Below, in pieces: positions 1-10,300 of a stretch of 64,000 nt of DNA. The DNA is from Strongylocentrotus droebachiensis (taxonomy: Eukaryota > Echinodermata > Echinoidea > Camarodonta > Strongylocentrotidae): positions 37,535 through 101,534 of the forward strand of contig JAVYIG010007482.1 of assembly GCA_035222895.1 (NCBI GenBank). The letters are read 5' to 3'. The position numbers and the translations under genes are program-made. Position 1 is the first letter of the stretch. Each line of letters starts with the position of its first letter. The notes beneath the pieces were generated by a model. The model made no database searches. It was not told where the DNA came from and worked only from the letters and a program-made list of their open reading frames with translations.

Positions 1-1243
1 TCAGATGAGCATCCAGGGGCCCGCCTTAGGGCCCTTGGTGGGGTCAAGGGGCATAACCCCTGGAAGCTCTTGGGTTTTTAGGCATTTAATTACGGTCAGA
101 TGAGCATCCAGGGGCCCGCCTTAGGGCCCTTGGTGGGGTCAAGGGGCATAACCCCTGGAAGCTCGGGGTTTTTTAGGTATTTAATTACGGTCAGATGAGC
201 ATCCAGGGGCCCGCCTTAGGGCCCTTGGTGGGGTCAAGGGGCATAGCCCCTGGAAGCTCGGGGTTTTTTAGGTATTTAATTACGGTCAGATGAGCATCCA
301 GGGGCCCGCCTTAGGGCCCTTGGTGGGGTCAAGGGGCATAACCCCTGGAAGCTCGGGGTTTTTAGGCATTTAATTACGGTCAGATGAGCATCCAGGGGCC
401 CGCCTTAGGGCCCTTGGTGGGGTCAAGGGGCATAGCCCCTGGAAGCTCGGGGGGTTTTAGGTATTTAATTACGGTCAGATGAGCATCCAGGGGCCCGCCT
501 TAGGGCCCTTGGTGGGGTCAAGGGGCATAGCCCCTGGAAGCTCGGGGTTTTTTAGGTATTTAATTACGGTCAGATGAGCATCCAGGGGCCCGCCTTAGGG
601 CCCTTGGTGGGGTCAAGGGGCATAACCCCTGGAAGCTCGGGGTTTTTAGGCATTTAATTACGGTCAGATGAGCATCCAGGGGCCCGCCTTAGGGCCCTTG
701 GTGGGGTCAAGGGGCATAACCCCTGGAAGCTCTTGGGTTTTTAGGCATTTAATTACGGTCAGATGAGCATCCAGGGGCCCGCCTTAGGGCCCTTGGTGGG
801 GTCAAGGGGCATAACCCCTGGAAGCTCGGGGTTTTTTAGGTATTTAATTACGGTCAGATGAGCATCCAGGGCCCGCCTTAGGGCCCTTGGTGGGGTCAAG
901 GGGCATAGCCCCTGGAAGCTCGGGTTTTTTTAGGTATTTAATTACGGTCAGATGAGCATCCAGGGGCCCGCCTTAGGGCCCTTGGTGGGGTCAAGGGGCA
1001 TAACCCCTGGAAGCTCGGGGTTTTTTAGGTATTTAATTACGGTCAGATGAGCATCCAGGGGCCCGCCTTAGGGCCCTTGGTGGGGTCAAGGGGCATAGCC
1101 CCTGGAAGCTCGGGGGTTTTTAGGTATTTAATTACGGTCAGATGAGCATCCAGGGGCCCGCCTTAGGGCCCTTGGTGGGGTCAAGGGGCATAGCCCCTGG
1201 AAGCTCGGGGTTTTTTTAGGTATTTAATTACGGTCAGATGAGC
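1..1243. repeat. 95-bp GC-rich minisatellite, about 13 units
   Basis: About thirteen near-identical 95-bp units run head to tail from the window edge. Each opens with TCAGATGAGCATCCAGGGG and closes with a T-run followed by TTTAATTACGG. Units differ mainly in T-run length, CATAACCCC versus CATAGCCCC, and CTTGGG versus CGGGG. The core holds short self-complementary GC blocks such as GGGGCATAACCCC. The array starts before the window and ends abruptly at GATGAGCATTTTTT. Decayed copies in the opposite orientation lie at 3093-3430. Confidence 0.95.
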
Positions 1244-3090
1244 ATTTTTTATACCTTACTTGTGACTTTGGCAGGTCACTTATTTGTTTTCTCCGTCTTT
1301 CTTTCTTTTTCTCTTTAACATACTTTTCAAAAAGTGAGGGGGTGGGGGGGGGGGGGGGGCTCGAGCCCAGTCACTCTGCAGACCATGACATTAAGGCCTC
1401 TAAATAAGCGTATTTTTCGCCCGACTGTAATTTGGGAATTTCTTATTTTCCAACAAACGCATAAAAAGGTATGACTTACCAAAAAATGGAGAAAAAATAC
1501 CGGAAAATCATGTCATAACAGCAACATTTGTAAATCACTGGTATCGAATAAGAAATACCCCCCCCCCCCATCAGTACGCCAGCGTTCAGGGGCTCATGTC
1601 TTCTCACCCAGGGGCGGATCCACGTAGCGATTTTCCCGGGCCGGCCTCCCCCCCCCCCCCACCTAGCCCCCCAAAACGATAAAAAAAAATAGGATAATAA
1701 CGTAAAGTAAACCTTTTTTAAAACACAAAACAAAAGCGCCCCCCCCCCAAAAAAAAAAAAATAAATAAATAAATAAATAAAAAAAATAATAATAATAATT
1801 GATTCACTGACCGGCTGAGTGGGCACTAAATTTTTCGTCCAAAACTCGATCAAAAAAGGAAAGAAGAAAGGTGCTCTACCCCCCTCTCGACTTATTCGCC
1901 GGCCGGCTGAGTCGACGCTAAATTTTGTATTAAGATTTGGCTCCCCCCCCCCCCCCCCCCTTGTCGCCGGCTGGATCCTCTGCAGGCGCGGATCCACAGG
2001 GGGGGGGGGGGGGGCTGACAACAGCATTTTTATTTTATTTTTATTTTGTATTATGAAAAAAATAAAAAAATATCACGAAGAAGGCCAAACCAACAAAAAA
2101 GTGGTCTTACCCACCTCCCCCCCCCCCCCCCCGCTTAATTACCGGCTGGCTGAGTCGGGGTAAAATATTTCCTGAAAAATTGGACAAAAAAAGTGCCTCC
2201 TACCCCCCCCCCCCCCCGCAATTGAGTCGCAACTAATATTTTCTCACGGATTGGGCCCCCCCCCCTCCTCCCGCCGGCTGGATCCGCCACTGTTCTCACC
2301 CCTATAACAAAACAAAAAACAGACACGCTTTCCCATTCTCGCACAATATGTCCACGATATGCGCGTATCGCTAACCTCCATTGATAAATACCGTATAGGT
2401 GGCATGCGCAATGTTTATGAAATTTAATTCTTGTGAACTTTCCTTTTTTCTTTGAATGGAATTGTATATGTGATTTAATTCAGGTTTTTATTATTGTTAC
2501 GTTCTTGTGGGTTAAAAATACAAACCATGTTTACTCCTTTACTGTTTTTTTTCTATTGGAGGGGGGGGGGGGCGTTTTTTTTTTTTTTTGGGGGGGGGGG
2601 GGGCAAAAATGCGTTTTGCCCCCCCCCCCCCCTGCCTCCCTCCCCCCCCCCCCCCCCCCACTTCCGGCGCCTATGATTGTATATCTTTCTTAGTGTGTTA
2701 TGAATACAAAATAGCATTTGCATCATAATGAAAATGTCATTCGTTTATCACTCGCGAATATAATGTGAATTCTAAATAATATTAGGCAAAAAGTTGCCCA
2801 ATTTGTATCCGACGTGAGGGCGATTATGTGCCATACGCCCATGGTCATACCGACTTTTCGGTAAATTAATGATTTTGCATGATTTACCCAGTGTTGGATA
2901 AAAAGAAAATACCCAACTTTTAACCAACAAAAATTTACCCGATCAGAAAAGTAATACCAGAAGTTATTATGGAGCATACGTGTTAAAGACTAAGGGGCAC
3001 TGCATAAGAACGAATGTTCAGAATACAGGATTTGTTTGGATCGTGTACAAAATGAATGGAAATTTATAATAAGACGTATATCAATATCAA
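1244..3090. other. Homopolymer-rich repeat debris, no gene seen
   Basis: This stretch has many G or C runs of 10-18 nt, A/T-rich patches and several copies of a GGCGGATCC or GGATCCGCC motif (near 1612, 1972-1998 and 2276-2291). The same motif ends dispersed elements at 18.75, 21.57 and 22.1 kb, so these are probably fragments of miniature DNA transposons. Open frames here are low-complexity Gly/Pro/Phe translations and are not credible genes. From 2700 to 3090 I see only unremarkable AT-rich sequence. Confidence 0.6.
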
Positions 3091-3092
3091 TA

Positions 3093-3430
3093 TACTCATC
3101 TGACCTTAATTCCTAAGACCCCTGATCTTGCCAGGGCTCTGCCCCCTGGACCCCACCAGGCCCTATGGTGGGCCCGGGGGCTCTCCAGGGGGCCTGTACC
3201 CGCACCAAGGGCCCCATGGCGGGCCCCTCGATGCTCATTTGACCGTAATTTACTCCCTAAAACCCCTGAGCTTCATGGGGCTTAGTCCTAGACCCCACAC
3301 CAATTATAGTAACCTTACCAGTTTCACAGATTTTGTGTACAAATATGTTCATCTGACCGTTATCACATGCCTAAAATTACCCCCTGAACTTCCCAGGCTC
3401 CGGCCCAGGCTATACGCCCTTGATGCCGTA
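3093..3430. repeat. Diverged inverted units of the 95-bp minisatellite
   Basis: Read on the minus strand, this segment matches the 1-1243 unit: CTCATCTGACC, TTAATT, CCTAA..ACCCCTGA.CTT, GACCCCACCA and GGGCCC blocks occur in the same order. Roughly three units can be followed and they are much diverged from each other, unlike the homogeneous array upstream. It looks like an older array in the opposite orientation. Confidence 0.7.
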
Positions 3431-3752
3431 CGTGGCTTATTTGCCCCTAGGCCCTACGCCAGTAACGCTACGCTCTACCTGATCGTTAATAATTAACCCC
3501 CCCCCTCCCCCAAAAAAAAAAAAAAAAAAAAAAAAGTTTTTGCTCATTACGTCACTGGCGATACCAACGGAAATACAGATTTGCCGTCGCATTTCGCCCC
3601 CCCCCCCCCCCTCCTCGGTCATGATGGTCCATGGTGTAACCATAGACTTTAATGTATAAACATGTTTATTAAATTATGGTTTCAGGGTCGGCCCCCGGGA
3701 ATATAACTTCATGCCATGGCGGTACGTGTTCTGTGTATGCCTGTGGGCGAGT

Positions 3753-3894
3753 ATTTGTCGATGGCCCTCGCTTTGTTGGAGTCCGTAAATTCTGCCGAGC
3801 GAAGCGAGTCAGAGAAACCGCTCGGTTTCTCTGACTCGCTTCGCTTGCCAGAATTTACGGACTCGAAAAGGCGAGGGCCAACGACAAGAGGCTA
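3753..3894. mobile_element. Hairpin (foldback) miniature element upstream of gene A
   Basis: Two arms of about 60 nt pair almost perfectly around CCGAGCGAAGCGAGTCAGAG and its complement, meeting at position 3820. The outer arms pair TGTCGATGGCCCTCGC with GCGAGGGCCAACGACA. The element is flanked by a 10-bp direct repeat GTGGGCGAGT (3743-3752 and 3895-3904), which looks like a target-site duplication. It ends only 30 nt from the GC box of the proposed promoter of gene A. Confidence 0.75.
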
Positions 3895-3920
3895 GTGGGC
3901 GAGTCACACCTCGATGAATC

Positions 3921-4003
3921 CCGGCCCCGCCCCCAGCCCGGCGGCGCGCCCAAGCAGCGGCCAGCGCCACCTATATACCACAGAGCGCGAAGTTCAGGCG
4001 CTA
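3921..4003 (+). promoter_or_regulatory. Candidate core promoter of gene A
   Basis: A GC box, CCCCGCCCCC (3925-3934), lies in a short GC-rich island. It is followed by a TATA-like TATATA (3972-3977), which would place a start site near 4003 and give a 5' UTR of about 270 nt before the ATG at 4277. No other promoter-like cluster was seen immediately upstream of exon 1. This is inference from motifs only; an upstream non-coding exon cannot be excluded. Confidence 0.35.
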
Positions 4004-4276
4004 TCTCACAAGTTACACGTTACGAAAATACGACTCGACTATCTCCTGATCAAACTTAAGAACCAGACTACGCGCGAAAATAGTCAAATTTGACTGAATA
4101 CCCAAAATACAACCACCAACAAGCAACAGAAGTTGTTACGTCAATCAGGGAGTATATTAATTAGTTCCATGGTATGGTAATATTATCTACGCCCGGTACT
4201 CGTACGGGAATTATTGGCGAGGACTAGTACTGCAGCAGGCCGCCCATCTAGCGGGCAGCCAACAGGTTGATAAACT

Positions 4277-4393
4277 ATGGAAGGAGATGAAGTATTCGTG
4301 TCACCCATGATGGATGGAAAACAAGGGCTCGTTGCTGTGGATGTCGTGGTGTTGGTGGTATACTTTGTGCTTGTTCTTGCTGTCGGTTTGGGA
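4277..4393 (+). CDS. Gene A exon 1 (residues 1-39)
   Basis: The start ATG has G at +4. The exon encodes a short extracellular N-terminus and the first helix ([17 protein letters not shown]). It ends at donor GTGAGT, phase 0. The helix ends in VGLG where SGLT1 has VGLW. Confidence 0.85.
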
Positions 4394-7300
4394 GTGAGTA
4401 TCATTTTCTTCTGTTTTTATTTATTGCTATGTTATGAACTATGCTCAATTGCCAATTCAATCAATGAGCTCTATATGAGTATGACCATATTGCCTCGCTC
4501 GTGCGGAGCACTAGAAAGTGGTATCTTTGTATGGTCATATATGGGAGCCTGGAGCTGCGTACGTTAAAGGTAAAGACTAGCATTGGAAACGCCCCAATTT
4601 CAAAAAATGAAATGGAAGCTCTTATTACCAATCATGTGAAAGAATATGTTTTGACTATAACATGATGATACCAATTTTGCCGGGAAACCGCCTACTAATT
4701 GATAAAAGTGAAACAGATTAGAAGCGAGAAAGCTCAGATATATATTAAATCATGTGTTTTTTACAGATTTTTTTTTTTTTTTTTTTTTTTTTGTCCAGCT
4801 TATACATGTATGTTAAGCCAATACTCTGTACATTCGAGTCGTTAGACATAATTCATTTATATACGAGTGAAATTCATTCGTTTTGTCAAATTATGCATTT
4901 ATATGCTTACGGGTAGTGAGGATTTTATTTTCTTTAAAAGGAAACAAAAGGATATTATATTGATAGTGATTCTCTGTTTACAAGAGGAAAGGATAGAAGT
5001 ATCATTTCGATAGATGTTTAATGTGTTATATATTTAGGTAATCAAAGAAAAGAGAATGCCTTATAAAATGAGGACATTTTTTTGTAAGAGGAAGACTAGT
5101 TTGTAGGGATTTATTTTGAACTGCTGAAACTCCCCTTCATATCCATGATTCATCCTTTCATATTAATAGGATATCCCTCATTCACATTCACCCTTTTCAT
5201 CCACCATCCTTTCATCTGTCTATCTTTCTCTCTCTCATTGGTTTCAATGTTCACCTGATGCAGTCAAGCTTATAGTATAATTTACATATACTATGAATAT
5301 TCAATATATACCCTTTGTTTATGTTTGAATATTCAAGAATACTTTGTGATGCTAATTTGTACTTGTATGGGACTTTATGAATATTTATTGGTTTCTTCTA
5401 CTTTGCATGGAATGTATGTGGAATGCTCCATAGCATGCTGTTTATGCTTTGACACATTAAAACCTGGTCAGTTAGCCAGTAGTTATCAATCCTAGAACAT
5501 GTCTGCTGGGCTGCCTCTGTGTTAAGAGTGTTAGGAATTACTGTTAGAACCGCAACCCTACAATATATTTGGTAAATTAGTTTATCTATTGGTGTGTGAG
5601 AGATAAACGCATGTGTCGTGCACGTGTGCGTAGTCCCATATACATCTTTCTGTGTACAGTGCTTGTAACTTTACCAAGACTGGGCCAAATTTCTTATCAT
5701 TTTCATGATTCCAGAACCTTGCAGTACGTATATGCTTATGCTTATATACTTATATGCTAGATGATCAACCTTTTTTGATTGATTCCACAACGTTTCTTTC
5801 ACAATGCAATCGCATGACCATAACTGGTCTTTATCTTTAACGTTTTTTATTTATGCCGTATTGTTGTTGCGTGTCTCAACGAATTGGGTATCTGCAGAGA
5901 TCATATTTTATTTCAAAATATATCTTGGCATTTATATGAATGACATATAATTGTGGGTGGTGCATAATTATGATGCTGCCTAGCTTGATGCATATATTTT
6001 TGGTAAAATCACTGTCAGCAAAGTGAGTCATGAGGACAATCTCCACAACAACAGCTTTATTATATAGTTTAAAAATTGATACTAATCAGTGAAATGTGAT
6101 GCTACATAATGTAATTTAAAAAGGATATAGGGCAGACAAGTCTACCAGTACCTCGATCTATACTAGATCTGTTTGGTATTTTTGTTTGTTTTATGTGATG
6201 AAAGAATGAAAATCACTCCAGTGAGATTGTCACTATCTCTGAAACTCCCTGCTATCATCCCATTAATGTAGAAATGGACCAAATGAATGTTCCTGTCAAA
6301 TGCCAACTTGTGCACATACACTGTATACATGTCCAGCAGCCCCCCCCCCCCCCCCCCTGCCCACATCCCCTGTGTCATCCTATCTAGCTTTTAAACGTTG
6401 TTCAATGTCCTTCCTTTTTTTGACCCCTCCCTCTTTTTGACTCCTCCTTCTGGCACCAATTTTTAAAGAACATTTTAGTGTCAATGGTGATATTTCTTAA
6501 TGTCATTAATTGTTTTTATCGGAATTGATTGTCATGACCTTTGTGACTGATCCTCGAAGAGGCTAGAGACCAATTGACTCATAATATATGGGGTCAGATA
6601 TTGTATCAATATTTGATTCCAGCGGCATTTAAAGAACAATTATTACTTAACTTCTTAATGTATTTTTTTACCTCTGATAATTTGACCTCAGCTGACATTT
6701 GACCTCTGATATTTTATCACTGACATTTTAACCTGTAACATTTCGACCTCTGATTTTTCTACCTCCGTCATTTTTTACATTTGACATTTTCACCTTTGAT
6801 ATTTTTACCACTGATATTTGAATGCCTCCACCCACTGAAAAGGGGTGCCAGATCGAGGCATTATGTTCTTGTTAAAGCGATATCTCAAGAACCACCTGAG
6901 ATATCAAATATAATTTGGTGATAGTGTGTATCACTGAATAAAGACAATCTGATTAGATTTCTTGTTAGTGGGTCAAAGGTCATAGAGGTCAACTTCTGAA
7001 TTTCCAGCTATAAGCCTCCTGTTATCGCACATACTCTCGAACCATTAGAAATATGAGGCTCAAACTTGGTGATAATATTACCATAGGAAAGTGATAACAG
7101 TACCATAGGAAGACGATATGATCAGATATTAGATTAGTGGGCCAAAGGTCACAGAGGTCAATGTCTGAAATTCTAGATATTCGCAATATATCTCAAGAAC
7201 CACTAGAGATATGAGGCTCAAACTTGCCATAGGAAGATGATCTGATCAGATTTTGGGTAATAGGTCAAAGGTCAAAGGTACCGTTACAGATGTTTTAATC

Positions 7301-10300
7301 AATTGATGATCTGAATTATGTGAATTTTATTGTAAAACAGTAATAATTATTGAATTTTGTGAATCACAGAGATGTTACACTCACTTTTTATTTTATCATT
7401 TCAAGTGCCAATATGCCTAGAACAGCAATCGTATACCCTTGTTTCCCGATTAAGGCTACTGCATGTATTTATAATTGATGAGAATCCTTCCAAATTGCAC
7501 TCAAGACCTACACTCTACACTCCAGACAAATAATATACAAATAGTGAATGGTCTTTATTCCTGCAATGGTACAAGATTTTGCACGAGGTGAAAGATTAGA
7601 GACGCTATATTCAACGAGGCGCAACCGAGTTGAATGGAGCGTCTCATCTTTCACCGAATGCAAAATATTGTTCCATTGCACGAATAAAGACCAATCACTA
7701 TTTGTTTTATACAACACCTTGGACGTTAACAGGCTTAAAACAGTTTTCCTAGGCCTAAATCTCAGCAAATTTTTTTTTTGTATTCAATTGATGAAATTGC
7801 TGATAGTGAGCGCGCACTATTGGGCAGGCAGCAAACCACAAGCGTACCATGCGCCGCGCGTACCAACCTTTATGTTTAGTGTTCGCGGAGTGCAATTTCG
7901 TTTGATCCTTTCGCACCATTGCACTCTGACGTCACTTAGCTCACAATATACTTTGTACATCGTTGGTGACGTCAGAGTGCAATGGTGCGAAAGGATCAAA
8001 CGGAATTGCACTGCTGGAGAATGATGCTGTTCAATGGTACTTTTAGCGCATGTCATGTGATCAAGAATTGACCAATGAGGTTGCAAGAATCTTAGTAGGC
8101 GTTGTATAAATTTTAATATTGCACCCTAGTCCCTACCCATAAATACGCAAACAAATGATCTTTCTCTTCTTGAGTGCCTGCGTTAAATTTCATTATACTT
8201 GTTTTGCATACTTCTTTGAGTAGAAAAATATTAATTAGCGTGAAGTTACTCTCTAATAACACTTTTGAGTATGGAATTTTGTATGTATTGTTTGTTTGTA
8301 TGTCATAAAACATTGATTTGTGTTTCTTTTCCATGTTCTCTAGTCGATGTGTCGATCCAATCGTGGTAGCACTGAGGGATATTTCTTAGCTGGTGGATCA
8401 ATGCTATGGTTTCCTGTGAGTATTACTTTAGTCTCTTTTGGTTTTAGCTCAAGTTCAAGTTCATTTTATTAATCAATACTTTTATTAGAAAATAGAAATA
8501 TACAATGGTAGCAACATACAAATGATATTGATATATTGCATGAAAATAACAAAACAGAGAAGAAAGAAGATTAGAAATTACACACAAACAGTAATAAAAG
8601 TACATGTATGTATTTGGAGACAAGACAGGAAGGCCTGCCTTATGGGCAGGGGCGTAGCTAGACCTTTTTCACTGGGGGGGGGGGGGGGGGGGGGGGTGTA
8701 GAGGCTACCAATTACTGTCAAATACATTAATGCCAATGTACCAATGTCTACCAATTTAACCCTATGAACCCGGAGCTGAGGCTTAAGTTTCTTACAAACT
8801 ATACATGCGTGTGCGCACATGGTCATTTTCCTTGACCTCATAAATATCTGGTTTATCTTTGTCAAGACTAGTCAGCATTGTACATGTAGCTATATAACAA
8901 AATGTGCAACCACGGTAAGCTTGAGCGCCGTTGGGGTGACAATGAAATGGCCTTTGAGACACAGGTTCTCCATCACTTTCTGTCTTCAGCTGTTCTACAT
9001 TGTAGTTATATGCTTTTTGCTCAGTTTTTGTTGGACCATACTATCCGTCAGCCTGTACTATCCGCACCCCCCTCCCCCTTCACACTCTGTTAACCTTCCC
9101 CCTACTATTTACCTACATGTAACCCAGGCTAAGGAAACCCACGCTGTTCTCACTCGAATAACTTACCCTGGATTATATCTGATTGGACGCGGCATTTTCG
9201 CCTTCACCGGTTATCACCGCTCTCCTTCACCCCAGACTATTTTGACATCTAATCTCACTTGAGGGCCTATATTGCAAATGTACAGGCACATACATATACA
9301 TGTATCGATGTATCATAACATTATTATCTTGAATACATTTTCAGTACAGCCCTGAGAGAATTCTTGATTGGTAGCCCATTTTTGGTACCTACACTAGTAC
9401 ACTGTATGTTGCAAAACATATTTGGGATGATATAGCTGAGTACCGGTATAGCTCAACTCATAATGAATATTTTGCAAATGAAGCAGTATGATATTGCTCC
9501 AGCCTCAGCCCCAGCTTTTCACCTTCCCAGCCAAAATGCCAGCGCAAAGCTGAAGCCTTTCCCTAAAAAGCGTGTAAACGCCTTCTAATGTTTGATCTCC
9601 ATATATGAAAATGTAACGATCAATCATCAAAATTTCACTGCTTGAAAAATTCAGTACGATCCAAACGATCTGCTCTTACAGGTGTAGGTAGGTTTAATAG
9701 CAAAATATAGTGACATAAAAAGATGCGTCTGGCCCAGGGAAAAAACTACCTAAAAATTGTTTGGGGCTACTTTTCAAGCTTGCTTGCATGAAAATAACAC
9801 TTATTAATTTGTTTTGCATTGAACTTTATGCAAAATTGGGGGCTCTTTTGGGGGCTCTTTTGGCATTTCGGGGCTAATTTGCTCCGAGCCCCTGTGTATT
9901 TTTTCCCCTGGTCCGGCCTCCGGCGTGCCAATAGCACGTTTATTGAAAATCGTAATTTATCACACTGCGGTACATGTAGAAGCAGATCGTTTGGATATAG
10001 AGCTGGTAAGTGCATCTCGATGAGGCTTAATGTTAGCTAAACTTTAATTCAGATACCCGGGTTACCGGGACATGTCAAAAATAGAAGTTTTAATTAATAG
10101 ACATCCCGGCCCCCTCCCCCCTCCCCCCCCCCCCCCACTCAGTGTCATTTAGGGTACGCATATGCATGTTCCCTCCTTTTGAAAACACCCCTCTAAGTCT
10201 GGTGTGTAAAGTCAATACGGGCCGGATTTTTGTGTACTATGAGCCAGACTTTGATGCGTGAAAAGTACCCCTTTACCGGACATTTTGGGAACACGCATGG

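Larger units (their letters stand above)
4394..8343 (+). other. Intron 1 of gene A
   Basis: A 3.95-kb intron with no further exon seen. It holds a T-run (4769-4792), a C-run near 6340, a degenerate 20-bp repeat of the type ACCTCTGATATTTT (6660-6830), AGGTCA-bearing tandem repeats (6880-7290) and two hairpin elements (about 7537-7706 and 7889-8012). The parts at 4394-6600 and 8013-8343 show nothing I can name. Confidence 0.7.

Noticed and set aside
1476..2693. Several open frames rich in Pro, Gly and Phe on both strands
   Set aside because: They translate C, G and T homopolymer runs and overlap each other on both strands; no domain or splice context.
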